A DNA stretch of 64,000 bases from Streptomyces sp. NBC_00344 (GCF_036088315.1 NZ_CP107996.1:3056501-3120500); one strand, 5' to 3'. Shown: positions 18,201-27,092, counted from the first letter of the stretch. Notes: generated by a model not told the origin, from the letters alone. Made by a program: numbers and translations.

Positions 18201-18347
18201 ATCGCCGATAGAGCCGACGAGCTGCGCGCTCCACAGCCGCCGGAGCGGAGGGATACGCAACAGGGCTCGGACGGCACGCTCGCGTGAGTCTGCGGCTAGT
18301 TCGTCGGAGGTGGGGCTCACGACCGTTGGCTGCTCGGCTCGCGTCAT
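15252..18347 (-). CDS. tmk: MFS-like membrane domain / thymidylate kinase / coiled-coil fusion
   Basis: A 1031-residue multidomain protein. Residues about 30-495 form a transporter-like membrane domain with roughly a dozen hydrophobic helices. Residues about 505-705 are a complete dTMP kinase with P-loop EGGDGAGKST, the DR-x motif SDRYIDSSVAYQG and a LID-type region; this step makes dTDP for DNA synthesis. Residues about 710-865 are a long Glu/Arg/Ala coiled coil (EEARRxAEE repeats), and the last 165 residues are acidic, proline-rich and disordered with repeated DETTVIP/DETRVIP motifs. Ordinary thymidylate kinases have about 210 residues. Similar fusions are known at this locus in Streptomyces (recalled). 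The membrane domain has no known substrate. Confidence 0.92.
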   Translation of the reverse strand: MTRAEQPTVVSPTSDELAADSRERAVRALLRIPPLRRLWSAQLVGSIGDSLALLVLLLLSLQAAVSQESFGGGYRGAAFSVAAVFGARALATLLFGAVLLGPVAALTAPGGPLDRRWTMIGADGLRVALLIIAPLWINWTPDKAPAVLLVTVFVAGVAERLWTVAKDSAMPALLPPPPPEGATIRPLPDHLGALRSLSLRTGFVAVPAAAATLLAATLVSNLLGAGIDWFSLHQAGLGSYVAAGLFAASVSTLYFLELPDGQAPRVRSPLEGLRRPTAGTGPDKGRTGAVPLLVLTSAAVAGAIASAAAVAVLHAKDLGGGPVAFALLILVLTGGTVLGIRTAPRTLPGLSRRRLLALAVGLTGVALLVMGLVPDTATVLLIAALAGWSAGVAANIAHTLVDLEAEDARRARTTDHLQAVVRVAIAFGSIAAPLVAAAIGPHHLANGTFVFAHGGAAFTLMLVGALLLPVAALVLTRADDRSGVSLRRDLRDALRGGADPLQSPSATGFFLALEGGDGAGKSTQVEALADWIRAKGHEVVVTREPGATPVGKRLRSILLDVSSAGLSHRAEALLYAADRAEHVDSVVRPALERGAIVISDRYIDSSVAYQGAGRDLAPTEIARINRWATGGLVPQLTVLLDVSPEAARERFTEAPDRLESEPAEFHQRVRTGFLTLASADPARYLVVDGAQEPEEITTVVRHRLDQLLPLSDAEITAREEARKAAEAEARRKAEEEAARKAEEERLEKERQAQLAKLRAEEEERKRLELEEARRREEERQAEEARRQAEEARRLAEEERARRAAEEQVREQEQERLRRQKAEEDRLRAEAEERRQEKQRKAEAALLRAEEARRAAEAEATASAAAAERARVEAAEAAEAARQADSETTLQTPAPGANEVTQPVPEVRPEPSRPDTGAEADETTVIPKIADPDETRVIPRAADPDETTVLPPVRDAAPEDRLPPGFFRDEAQNTPAENPNERTRELPQIDPDRPRRRSDWAEETPLDDLPSLADELLGSDHDEDDRRGRGRR

Positions 18348-18473
18348 CCGACCAGCCTATCCGGAAGGGTCAAATCCCCGCCGGTCCCCCCGAACATTTG
18401 GGCGGGCCGATTGTGTGCGTGCACCGATCGAACGTCACCGGCGGGCCGCCGTGGCCCGCCCGAACGCGAACGA

Positions 18474-18512
18474 GCCGGTGCACGGCGCGTGTTTCACACG
18501 CCGTGCACCGGC
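18474..18512 (-). terminator. Terminator downstream of topA
   Basis: GCCGGTGCACGGCG (18474-18487) is the exact complement of 18499-18512, with an 11-base loop that can add a GTG/CAC stem. It lies 27 bp past the topA stop codon. Confidence 0.75.
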
Positions 18513-18538
18513 CGTCCGCCCTGTGCCGCCCGCTCGTC

Positions 18539-21373
18539 CTACTCGTCGGCGGTCGCGCCGGCGGCGGACTTCTTCGTCGCTGCCTTCTTGGCCGTCGACT
18601 TCGCGGCAGTCGTCTTCTTGGCAGCGGTCGCCTTCTTGGCGGTCGTGGTCTTCTTCGCTGCCGTGGCCTTCTTGGCCGGCGCCTTCTTCGCCGTCTTCTT
18701 GACGGTCTTCTTGGCGGTCTTCTTCGCCGGTCCCTTGGCGCGCTTCTCGGCGAGCAGCTCGTACCCGCGCTCCGGGGTGATGTCCTCGACGCTGTCGTCG
18801 GTCCGCAGCGTCGCGTTGGTCTCGCCGTCGGTGACATACGCGCCGAACCGGCCGTCCTTGACGACCACCGGGCGCTCGCTGACCGGGTCGGTGCCCAGTT
18901 CCTTGAGCGGCGGCTTGGCGGCGGCACGCCCGCGCTGCTTGGGCTGGGCGTAGATCGCCAGCGCCTCTTCGAGAGTGATGCCGAAGAGCTGGTCCTCGGT
19001 CTCCAGCGAGCGCGAGTCGGCGCCCTTCTTCAGATAGGGGCCGTACCGGCCGTTCTGCGCGGTGATCTCCACACCCTCGGCGTCCGCGCCGACGACCCGG
19101 GGCAGCGACATCAGCTTGAGCGCGTCGGCGAGCGTCACGGTGTCCAGGCTCATCGACTTGAAGAGCGAGGCGGTACGGGGCTTGACCGCGTTCTTGCCGG
19201 TCTTCGGGGTGCCCTCGGGCAGGATCTCCGTGACATACGGGCCGTACCTGCCGTCCTTCGCCACGATCTGGTGGCCGGACTCAGGGTCGGCGCCCAGCTC
19301 GAAATCACCGCTCGGCTTGGCGAGCAGTTCCTCGGCGTACTCGACCGTCAGCTCGTCGGGGGCCATGTCGTCGGGGACATCCGCCCGCTGGTGGTTCTCG
19401 GAGTCCTTCTCACCGCGCTCGATGTAGGGGCCGTAGCGGCCGACGCGCAGCAGGATGCCGTCACCGACCGGGAACGACGAGATCTCCCTGGCGTCGATGG
19501 CCCCGAGGTCGGTGACGAGTTCCTTGAGCCCGCCGAGATGATCGCCGTCACCGCCCTCCGACGCTGCACCGACATCGTCGCCCTCGCCGAAGTAGAAGCG
19601 CTTCAGCCACGGAACGGACTGCGCCTCGCCTCGTGCGATGCGGTCGAGGTCGTCCTCCATCCGCGCCGTGAAGTCATAGTCGACGAGGTGCCCGAAGTGC
19701 TTCTCGAGCAGGTTGACCACGGCGAAGGAGAGGAACGAGGGGACGAGTGCGGTCCCCTTCTTGAAGACGTAGCCGCGGTCGAGGATGGTGCCGATGATCG
19801 AGGCGTAGGTCGACGGGCGGCCGATCTCCCGTTCTTCCAGCTCCTTGACCAGGGATGCCTCGGTGTAACGGGCCGGCGGCTTGGTGGCGTGGCCGTCGAC
19901 GGAGATCTCCTCGGCGGAGAGCGCGTCGCCCTCGGCGACCTGCGGCAGCCTGCGCTCGCGGTCGTCGAGCTCGGCGTTGGGATCGTCGGCGCCTTCGACG
20001 TACGCCTTCATGAAGCCGTGGAAGGTGATCGTCTTGCCGGACGCGGAGAACTCGGCAACCCGTCCGTCCGACGAGGTGCCCGCGATCCTGACGGTGACCG
20101 AGTTACCGACCGCATCCTTCATCTGGGAGGCAACGGTCCGCTTCCAGATCAGCTCGTAGAGCCGGAACTGGTCGCCGGTGAGCCCGGTCTCGGCGGGCGT
20201 GCGGAACCGGTCGCCCGAGGGACGGATCGCCTCGTGCGCCTCCTGCGCGTTCTTGACCTTGCCCGCATAGGTCCGCGGCTTGTCCGGCAGATAGTCACTG
20301 CCGTACAGCTGCGTGACCTGGGCGCGGGCCGCGGTGATCGCGGTGTCCGAGAGCGTCGTGGAGTCCGTACGCATATAGGTGATGAAGCCGTTCTCGTACA
20401 GCTTCTGGGCCACCTGCATGGTCGACTTCGCGCCGAATCCCAGCTTGCGGCTGGCCTCCTGCTGGAGCGTCGTCGTGCGGAACGGGGCGTACGGAGAGCG
20501 GCGGTACGGCTTCGACTCGACCGAGCGGACCGCGAACGCCGTCTCGGCGAGCGCTGCCGCCAGCTCCCTGGCCCTCGCCTCGTCGAGATGCAGCACATCG
20601 CTCTTGAGCTGACCCGTCGAATTGAAGTCACGGCCCTGGGCGACGCGGCGGCCGTCCACCGAATTCAGCCGGGCGAGCAGGGTCGACGGGTCGGACGCAT
20701 CGCCCTGGCGGCCGGTGGAGAAGGTTCCGGTGAGATCCCAGTACTCGGCGGAGCGGAACGCGATGCGCTCACGCTCACGCTCGACCACCAGGCGGGTGGC
20801 GACGGACTGAACGCGGCCGGCCGAAAGGCGCGGCATGACCTTCTTCCACAGGACCGGCGAGACCTCGTAGCCGTAGAGGCGGTCGAGGATCCGGCGGGTT
20901 TCCTGGGCGTCGACCATGCGCTTGTTCAGCTCGCGCGGGTTGGCGACTGCGGCCTGGATCGCTTCCTTCGTGATCTCGTGGAAGACCATCCGGTGGACCG
21001 GGACCTTGGGTTTCAGCACTTCCTGGAGGTGCCACGCGATGGCTTCGCCCTCGCGGTCCTCATCGGTGGCGAGGAAGAGTTCGTCGGACTCCGCGAGGAG
21101 CTCCTTCAACTTCCTGACCTGGGCCTTCTTGTCCGCGTTGACGACATAGATCGGCTGGAAGTCGTTCTCCACATCCACCCCGAGGCGGCGCACCTCACCG
21201 GTGTACTTGTCCGGCACCTCGGCGGCACCGCTCGGGAGGTCGCGGATGTGCCCGACGCTCGCTTCGACGATGTAACCCGGGCCGAGGTAGCCCTTGATCG
21301 TCTTCGCCTTGGCGGGCGACTCGACAATGACGAGTCGGCGGCCGCCGTGTGCGGTCTCGCTGGTCGGGGACAA
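18539..21373 (-). CDS. topA: DNA topoisomerase I
   Basis: A 944-residue type IA topoisomerase that relaxes negative supercoils. The Toprim domain begins with VIVESPAKAKTIKGYLG and has the acidic triplet in FLATDEDREGEAIAWH. The active-site tyrosine lies in GFITYMRTDST (about residue 333). Instead of zinc fingers the C-terminal part carries GRYGPY-type repeats (GRYGPYIERG, GRYGPYVTE, GRYGPYLKKG, GRFGAYVTDG) and ends in a tail of about 60 residues made of Lys/Ala/Thr repeats, the feature that gives Streptomyces TopA high processivity. The start is TTG, with GGAGAGAAGAG upstream. It is an essential housekeeping gene and anchors the conserved block. Confidence 0.97.
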   Translation of the reverse strand: MSPTSETAHGGRRLVIVESPAKAKTIKGYLGPGYIVEASVGHIRDLPSGAAEVPDKYTGEVRRLGVDVENDFQPIYVVNADKKAQVRKLKELLAESDELFLATDEDREGEAIAWHLQEVLKPKVPVHRMVFHEITKEAIQAAVANPRELNKRMVDAQETRRILDRLYGYEVSPVLWKKVMPRLSAGRVQSVATRLVVERERERIAFRSAEYWDLTGTFSTGRQGDASDPSTLLARLNSVDGRRVAQGRDFNSTGQLKSDVLHLDEARARELAAALAETAFAVRSVESKPYRRSPYAPFRTTTLQQEASRKLGFGAKSTMQVAQKLYENGFITYMRTDSTTLSDTAITAARAQVTQLYGSDYLPDKPRTYAGKVKNAQEAHEAIRPSGDRFRTPAETGLTGDQFRLYELIWKRTVASQMKDAVGNSVTVRIAGTSSDGRVAEFSASGKTITFHGFMKAYVEGADDPNAELDDRERRLPQVAEGDALSAEEISVDGHATKPPARYTEASLVKELEEREIGRPSTYASIIGTILDRGYVFKKGTALVPSFLSFAVVNLLEKHFGHLVDYDFTARMEDDLDRIARGEAQSVPWLKRFYFGEGDDVGAASEGGDGDHLGGLKELVTDLGAIDAREISSFPVGDGILLRVGRYGPYIERGEKDSENHQRADVPDDMAPDELTVEYAEELLAKPSGDFELGADPESGHQIVAKDGRYGPYVTEILPEGTPKTGKNAVKPRTASLFKSMSLDTVTLADALKLMSLPRVVGADAEGVEITAQNGRYGPYLKKGADSRSLETEDQLFGITLEEALAIYAQPKQRGRAAAKPPLKELGTDPVSERPVVVKDGRFGAYVTDGETNATLRTDDSVEDITPERGYELLAEKRAKGPAKKTAKKTVKKTAKKAPAKKATAAKKTTTAKKATAAKKTTAAKSTAKKAATKKSAAGATADE

Positions 21374-21610
21374 CGTCGCTCTTCTCTCCGGTCGGCTCTC
21401 GTGGTCATGCTCGCTGCGGAGTGTGACGGTACATCCCGTCCCCGTGTCAAACGGCGAAAGCCCGCAGCGGCCACTGGAACGGTAACCCGACTACCGCCTT
21501 TTCTGCCGCCCGGATCGGCCCACTGCTCCCCTGCCGCCCTCCCGCCACACCCCCTCCGCGCCTGTGACACTCCGTGCCCGAACCATCGACTCTCCGCAGA
21601 TCCTGGCCTC

Positions 21611-21808
21611 TCAGATCCGGGTGAAGCACCACACCCCGAGGCCCAGAAACACCACACCGCACAGGGCGGCGACGGCCGCCGAACGGACCGGGTCCGACCC
21701 CAGAGCGACCGGCGTGCGACGGAGCGCGCAGGCCCCCGTCCACAGCAGCAGTGCGCCTCCGAACAGTGCGAATACCGTTCCGGCGAAGACCGCAGGCGCG
21801 CTCTCCAT
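21611..21808 (-). CDS. Small two-helix membrane protein
   Basis: A 65-residue protein with two hydrophobic segments (VFAGTVFALFGGALLLW and VAALCGVVFLGLGVWCF) joined by a short basic loop. I do not recognise a family. The start ATG follows GGGGTGG at about 8 bases; a longer reading frame upstream is arginine-rich and unlikely to be real. It stands between topA and the methyltransferase, the position of a short membrane protein gene in related genomes (recalled). Confidence 0.6.
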   Translation of the reverse strand: MESAPAVFAGTVFALFGGALLLWTGACALRRTPVALGSDPVRSAAVAALCGVVFLGLGVWCFTRI

Positions 21809-22080
21809 GTCCGTACCACCCCGTCCCCGAGTTCCAGGATGGTGAGGCTGGCACCCCGGGGCGACACCGGCGCGAACTGTGGGTGAACACCGGAACGCCA
21901 CCCCGTGCCAGGTACTCCCCGGCAGTGCTTCCTTTCTCACATCGGGCCGAGCGTGGCGCGACTCCCGCCCAAGCGGAGAGGCGACCACGCCGATGGCGGG
22001 AATCGCGCTGCCGACCGGGCGGGCCCCGACCGGATCAGGGCTGCGCGCCCTGCGCCGTAGGTCAGAGGAACGGGCTCAGG

Positions 22081-23586
22081 TCAGACAGCCGGTGCGACGG
22101 GTTCCAGAAAGCCTTCCTGCACCAGCAGCCTGATGGACTGCGGGGTGCGGTCCCTGAGCACCACCGGGTCCTCGCCGAGCAACTGGGCGATGGCGTCGAG
22201 GATCTGCCCGGCGGTGAGCCTTCCGTCACAGGCACCGGCGAAGCCCGCGCCCACCGTGTCCACCTTGGTGGCACGCCGCATACCGCGGTTCTGGCGGAGG
22301 ATCACGTGCTCGGGATCCTCCGCGCCCGCCATGCCGACCTGCTCCTGCACCACCTCGTCGGCCAGCTTGAAGCGGCCGGTCAGCAGTGCGGCGTCGTCAT
22401 GCGCCCGAAGATGGTCCACGCGCTCGAAGTGAGCTCGTACGGTCTCGCCGAGCGGCTGCTCAACCGGGTGCGGCCACTCCTCCGCCACGATCGACGGCCG
22501 GTCCGAACCCGACTTGTGCAGCGTGATCCAGCCGAAGCCGACGGCCTTGGTCCTGCGGGAGTCGAACTCGTCCAGCCACGCCTCGTAGCGTGCGGCGTAG
22601 GCATCGGGGTCGGTGCGGTGGTCGCCGCTGTCACGCAGCCACAACTCGGCGTACTGGGTGATGTCCTGCACCTCGCGCTGCACGATCCACGCGTCACATC
22701 CCCGGGGCACCCAGGACCTCAGCCGGTCCTGCCATTCCTCGCCCTCCACATGCTGCCAGTTGGCGAGGAACTGGGCGTAGCCCCCGGGGTTCAGGTGCTC
22801 GCCGGCCCCCTGCACCAGTGAGCGGCAGAGGTCGTCGCCGCCCATTCCGCCGTCCCGGTAGGTGAGGCGGGCACCGGGAGAGATGACGAACGGCGGGTTG
22901 GAGACGATCAGATCGTAGGTTTCGCCATCGACCGGCGCGAAGAGCGACCCCTCGCGCAGGTCCGCCGCCGGGGCACCGGAGAGCGCAAGGGTGAGCCGTG
23001 TGAATCCCAGCGCCCGGGGGTTGAGGTCGGTGGCCGTCACACCGGTGGCGTACTGGACGGCGTGCAGCGCCTGGATCCCGGAACCGGTGCCGATGTCCAG
23101 CGCCCTTGCGACGGGCGTGCGAACGGTGATTCCGGCGAGCGTGGTGGACGCACCGCCGACCCCGAGCACCACCCCTTCGTCGTGGCTGGCGATACCGCCC
23201 GCGCCGCCGACCGCGCACCCGAGGTCCGACACGATGAACCAGTCCTGGCCCTCCGGACCGCCGTAGGGGCGGACATCCACCGTCGCGCGGACGCTTTCGC
23301 CCTGCTGCACCACCCAGCCGTCGGCGGCACATTCCGCGAGCGGCAGCACAGCGGCGGCCTCTTCGGCGGGCACCGGCCGCTGCAGCAGGAAGAGCCGCAC
23401 CACTGTCTCCAGTGGTGTCGCACCGCGGGTGGCCCGCAGCGCGGGCACCGTCTCGCTTCGGGCCAGCGCGGCGTACGCGGGCGCGCCGAGCAGGTCGAGC
23501 AGTCCGTCGACCGTGAAGTCGGCGGCGAGCAGCGCGTCGCGGAGGAGGGGCGAACGGTCGGGCGCGGGAAGACTGGTCGTACTCAC
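22081..23586 (-). CDS. Class I SAM-dependent methyltransferase (HemK/PrmC-like)
   Basis: A 501-residue protein. The N-terminal 150 residues are helical with no recognised motif. The central domain has the SAM-binding motif ALDIGTGSGIQAL, the acidic motif TATDLNPRAL and the catalytic signature VSNPPFVISP, as in enzymes that methylate glutamine, adenine or guanine amino groups. A C-terminal region of about 170 residues resembles a winged-helix or substrate domain. The likely substrate is a protein or nucleic acid amide/amine, but no specific target can be assigned. The start is a GTG (STTSLPAPDRSP follows). Confidence 0.85.
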   Translation of the reverse strand: MSTTSLPAPDRSPLLRDALLAADFTVDGLLDLLGAPAYAALARSETVPALRATRGATPLETVVRLFLLQRPVPAEEAAAVLPLAECAADGWVVQQGESVRATVDVRPYGGPEGQDWFIVSDLGCAVGGAGGIASHDEGVVLGVGGASTTLAGITVRTPVARALDIGTGSGIQALHAVQYATGVTATDLNPRALGFTRLTLALSGAPAADLREGSLFAPVDGETYDLIVSNPPFVISPGARLTYRDGGMGGDDLCRSLVQGAGEHLNPGGYAQFLANWQHVEGEEWQDRLRSWVPRGCDAWIVQREVQDITQYAELWLRDSGDHRTDPDAYAARYEAWLDEFDSRRTKAVGFGWITLHKSGSDRPSIVAEEWPHPVEQPLGETVRAHFERVDHLRAHDDAALLTGRFKLADEVVQEQVGMAGAEDPEHVILRQNRGMRRATKVDTVGAGFAGACDGRLTAGQILDAIAQLLGEDPVVLRDRTPQSIRLLVQEGFLEPVAPAV

Positions 23587-23623
23587 CCGCCCATTGTGGC
23601 TGCTCGCACCGAGATCAGCAGCA

Positions 23624-23658
23624 GAGCGGCCCGGCATCCGTGGGATGCCGGGCCGCTC
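23624..23658 (-). terminator. Terminator downstream of lipoprotein gene
   Basis: A 16-bp perfect stem, GAGCGGCCCGGCATCC (23624-23639) with 23643-23658, and loop GTG. It sits 40 bp past the lipoprotein stop and before the methyltransferase start on the same strand. Confidence 0.85.
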
Positions 23659-23698
23659 ACCCGGCGTTCGCCTGGCCGGCGTCCGCTGCTGCGGGCCG

Positions 23699-24268
23699 TT
23701 ACGCCTTGGTGGGCGTGGCCGTGGGTGAGGGCGACACCGTGGCGACCTTGCAGTCGTCCTGATTGAGCAGGGCCTTGCCCGTGTCACCGGAGAACAGCCT
23801 CTTGTAGGCGGTCTCGTTGATCTTCTTCATGTTGTCGCCGATGCTCTTCAGGCCCTCGGAGAACTTCTGCTGGTCCTTCACGTTCAACGCGTCGACCTGC
23901 TTCTTCAGGTCCGCGTACGCCTTCGAGTTGGTGGTCAGCTCGGTGATGGCGTCCTGCTGGATCGTCTTGCCGTTGTCAACGGGCGGAGGCCCCGCCTTCT
24001 TGAGGTCGGCGGCGATCGCGGCGTCCGCCTCGGACAGATCCTGGAACGCGGCCGAGTCGGCCTTCTGGATGTCCGCGGGCTTGCCGTCCGCCGCTACGGC
24101 GGTGATCTGCTGGTTGGCCTTGTTGATCTTTTTCAGCTGAGGCCCGATGTCACCACAGAGCGACTTGGCCCAGTCGTTCGTCTTGTCGCTGCTGTCGTCA
24201 CTGCAGCCCGACAAGGCCAGTACCAGTACCGCGCCGCCGGACAGTGCGGCTGCAAGCTTCTTGTTCAC
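23699..24268 (-). CDS. Small secreted lipoprotein, unknown function
   Basis: A 189-residue protein with a lipoprotein signal peptide (KKLAAALSGGAVLVLALSGC, lipobox LSGC). The mature region is a Lys/Asp/Ala-rich helical domain with one cysteine pair (SLCGDIG near the N-terminus and DDCKVAT near the C-terminus) and ends in a Ser/Pro/Thr tail. The GTG start is preceded by GGAAGGGA. It has its own terminator and lies downstream of the proton pump gene hppA. No enzymatic motif is visible. Confidence 0.8.
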   Translation of the reverse strand: MNKKLAAALSGGAVLVLALSGCSDDSSDKTNDWAKSLCGDIGPQLKKINKANQQITAVAADGKPADIQKADSAAFQDLSEADAAIAADLKKAGPPPVDNGKTIQQDAITELTTNSKAYADLKKQVDALNVKDQQKFSEGLKSIGDNMKKINETAYKRLFSGDTGKALLNQDDCKVATVSPSPTATPTKA

Positions 24269-24427
24269 CGGATTGGTCCCTTCCAAGGCTCTCGGCCCCG
24301 GAACATACACGCCAAGTGGGCGACCTTCGCGTGTCGTGCGCCCGGTCTGGGGGTTATTGCAGCCATTTGCACCAAGAGGGGGTGACGAGACAAGGCTCAC
24401 GGGCGCACCGAAGCAGCGCAGGCGCAC

Positions 24428-24473
24428 GGCGCGGGGCGGACAGCGTGTCAGTTCACGCTGTCCGCCCCGCGCC
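24428..24473 (-). terminator. 20-bp perfect-stem terminator downstream of hppA
   Basis: Bases 24428-24447 and 24454-24473 are exact reverse complements with loop TCAGTT, 38 bp past the hppA stop. Confidence 0.88.
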
Positions 24474-24510
24474 TGATGGCCTGTGGCACTGATGAGGCGT
24501 TATCGCACGC

Positions 24511-26913
24511 TCACGAGGCCACCGCCGGGCCCGGCTGTCCGCCGACTCGTCCGGGCTCGTCATCCGTGCCGTCGTCGCCCACCGAGATGCCTCGTCGTTT
24601 GGACACGTAGACCGCGCCGGCGATCACGGCGACTGCGATCGTGGCCACCACCGCCCGGACCGCGGCACTGGAGTCGTCGCCGTAGCTGAACTTCACCACC
24701 GCAGGCGCGATCAGCAGCGCCACCAGGTTCATCACCTTGAGCAGGGGGTTGATAGCCGGGCCCGCGGTGTCCTTGAACGGGTCACCGATGGTGTCGCCGA
24801 TGACCGTCGCGGCATGGGCGTCGCTCCCCTTGCCGCCGTGATGGCCGTCCTCGACGAGTTTCTTGGCGTTGTCCCAGGCGCCACCGGAATTGGCCAGGAA
24901 GACCGCCATCAGGGTGCCTGCCCCGATCGCCCCCGCGAGGAACGATCCGAGCGCGCCCACGCCGAGGGTGAAGCCGACCGCGATCGGCGCCATCACCGCG
25001 AGCAGGCCCGGAGTGGTGAGTTCCCGCAACGCGTCCTTGGTACAGATGTCCACGACCCGGCCGTACTCGGGTTTCTCGGTGCGGTCCATGATCCCGGGAT
25101 GGTCGCGGAACTGCCGCCGCACCTCGTGGACCACAGCGCCGGCCGAACGGGCCACCGCGTTGACCGCCAGTCCCGAGAAGAGAAACACCACCGCGGCGCC
25201 GAACATCAGGCCCACCAGGTTGTTGGGCTGCGAGATGTCCATGCTGAGACCCAGTTCGCCGGCCTTTGCGTGGACGTCATCGACCGCGGTGGCGATCGCG
25301 TCGCGGTAGGAGCCGAAGAGCGCGGACGCCGCGAGCACCGCAGTGGCGATGGCGATCCCCTTGGTGATGGCCTTGGTGGTGTTGCCGACCGCGTCCAGGT
25401 CGGTGAGCACCTGAGCGCCGGCCCCTTCGACATCACCGGACATCTCGGCGATCCCCTGGGCGTTGTCGGACACCGGGCCGAAGGTGTCCATGGCGACGAT
25501 GACACCGACGGTGGTGAGCAGCCCTGTTCCGGCAAGGGCGACCGCGAAGAGGGCCAGCATGATCGACGTACCGCCGAGCAGGAAGGCCCCGTACACGCCC
25601 AGCCCGATGAGGAAGGCGGTGTAGACGGCGGATTCCAGCCCGATGGAGACCCCGGCCAGCACGACGGTCGCGGCGCCGGTCAGCGAGGACCTGCCGATGT
25701 CCCGGACCGGACGGCGGCTGGTCTCGGTGAAGTATCCGGTCAACTGCTGGATGAGGGCGGCGAGCACGATACCGATCGCCACGGCGACCAGTGCCAGGAT
25801 CCTGGGGTCGCCTCCGTGCCCCCTGATGGCGCTGTCGGTGACCCCGTCCAGGCCGTCGTACGAGGACGGCAGACAGACGTAGACCGCGACGGCCACCAGG
25901 ACCAGGGATATCACCGCGGAGAGGAAGAATCCGCGGTTGATCGCGGACATGCCGCTGCGGTCGGTGTGCCGAGGAGCGACCGCGAAGATACCGGCCATCG
26001 CGGTGACCACACCGATCGCCGGGACGATCAGTGGAAAGACGAGGCCGAGGTCCCCGAAGGCCGCCTTTCCGAGGATGAGGGCGGCGACGAGCGTCACGGC
26101 GTAGGACTCGAAGAGGTCGGCCGCCATGCCTGCGCAGTCACCGACGTTGTCACCGACGTTGTCGGCGATGGTCGCGGCATTGCGCGGGTCGTCCTCCGGA
26201 ATCCCCTGCTCCACCTTGCCCACGAGGTCGGCGCCGACATCGGCCGCCTTGGTGAAGATACCGCCGCCGACACGCATGAACATGGCTATGAGGGCGGCGC
26301 CCAGACCGAATCCCTCCAGCACCTTCGGTGCGTCGGCGGCGTAGACGAGGACAACACAGGAGGCGCCGAACAGGCCGAGGCCCACTGTGAACATGCCGAC
26401 CACACCGCCCGTGCGAAAAGCGATCTTCATGGCTCTGTGCGAAACGGCCGTGAGATCCTTTTCCGGCTCACCGGCGGCTGGAGTCGCCTCACGTGCGGCC
26501 GCCGCGACGCGCACATTCGCCCGCACCGCGAGACGCATTCCTATGTATCCGGTGGCGGCCGAGAATCCCGCACCGACCAGGAAGAACGCGGAACGCCCGG
26601 CGCGTTGCGACCAGTCGTCGGCCGGAAGCAGGAGAAGCAGGAAGAACACAACGGCTGCGAAGCTGCCGAGTGTGCGCAACTGCCTGCCCAGATAGGCGTT
26701 GGCACCCTCCTGGACGGCCGCGGCGATCTGTTTCATGGATTCGGTGCCCTCGCCGGCCGCCAGCACTTGGCGCACGAGCAGTTGGGCGACGAGAAGGGCC
26801 GCCAGCGCCACCACGGCGATGACGATGACGATGATCCTGTTGCCGTCGGTGAGTACCGCGGCCGCGAGTGGAGTGATGTGTTCGGACTGCTGTGGGTGGA
26901 AGATCCCCGCCAT
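24511..26913 (-). CDS. hppA: Membrane-bound proton-pumping pyrophosphatase
   Basis: An 800-residue polytopic H+-PPase with about 16 hydrophobic helices that couples pyrophosphate hydrolysis to proton export. The pyrophosphate/Mg signature DVGADLVGK is at about residue 225, followed by EDDPRNAATIADNVGDNVGD. The C-terminal acidic segment DNAKKLVEDG and its KGSDAHAATVIGDTIGDPFKDT extension are complete. The sequence GNTTKA (about residue 512) has lysine where potassium-dependent enzymes have alanine, so it should be potassium-independent. The ATG is preceded by AAGGAGGA. A longer start at 26976 lies in the A+T-rich promoter region. Confidence 0.96.
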   Translation of the reverse strand: MAGIFHPQQSEHITPLAAAVLTDGNRIIVIVIAVVALAALLVAQLLVRQVLAAGEGTESMKQIAAAVQEGANAYLGRQLRTLGSFAAVVFFLLLLLPADDWSQRAGRSAFFLVGAGFSAATGYIGMRLAVRANVRVAAAAREATPAAGEPEKDLTAVSHRAMKIAFRTGGVVGMFTVGLGLFGASCVVLVYAADAPKVLEGFGLGAALIAMFMRVGGGIFTKAADVGADLVGKVEQGIPEDDPRNAATIADNVGDNVGDCAGMAADLFESYAVTLVAALILGKAAFGDLGLVFPLIVPAIGVVTAMAGIFAVAPRHTDRSGMSAINRGFFLSAVISLVLVAVAVYVCLPSSYDGLDGVTDSAIRGHGGDPRILALVAVAIGIVLAALIQQLTGYFTETSRRPVRDIGRSSLTGAATVVLAGVSIGLESAVYTAFLIGLGVYGAFLLGGTSIMLALFAVALAGTGLLTTVGVIVAMDTFGPVSDNAQGIAEMSGDVEGAGAQVLTDLDAVGNTTKAITKGIAIATAVLAASALFGSYRDAIATAVDDVHAKAGELGLSMDISQPNNLVGLMFGAAVVFLFSGLAVNAVARSAGAVVHEVRRQFRDHPGIMDRTEKPEYGRVVDICTKDALRELTTPGLLAVMAPIAVGFTLGVGALGSFLAGAIGAGTLMAVFLANSGGAWDNAKKLVEDGHHGGKGSDAHAATVIGDTIGDPFKDTAGPAINPLLKVMNLVALLIAPAVVKFSYGDDSSAAVRAVVATIAVAVIAGAVYVSKRRGISVGDDGTDDEPGRVGGQPGPAVAS

Positions 26914-27057
26914 TCGTCCTCCTTGATGCTCAGAGCTCAAGATGTGGACGGATTGTAGGGAGCAGTTCCCGATCAAAACAGGGCACGGGAAAACGAAATC
27001 GAACTTCGCCCGAATAAACCACTCGGCGCCGGTAATGGGGCAAAGGCATTGATTGAT

Positions 27058-27080
27058 GATAAAGATCGGCGATAAAGATC
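27058..27080. repeat. Tandem 10-bp direct repeat upstream of hppA
   Basis: GATAAAGATC occurs twice, separated by GGC (13-bp period), in an unusually A+T-rich gap between hppA and the anti-sigma-like gene, about 145 bp upstream of the hppA start. Its placement suits an operator or activator site, but no regulator can be named. Confidence 0.55.
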
Positions 27081-27092
27081 CAACATAAACGA

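Noticed and set aside
16989..18287. 432-codon plus-strand frame opposite the tmk fusion
   Set aside because: Low-complexity Gly/Arg/Asp product antisense to the transporter-like domain; a composition artefact.
18284..21886. 1200-codon plus-strand frame opposite topA
   Set aside because: Exactly mirrors topA. It has no ribosome site or motif, and the topA reading is unquestionable.
24814..26958. 714-codon plus-strand frame opposite hppA
   Set aside because: His/Asp/Gly-rich antisense product of a membrane protein gene; not a real protein.
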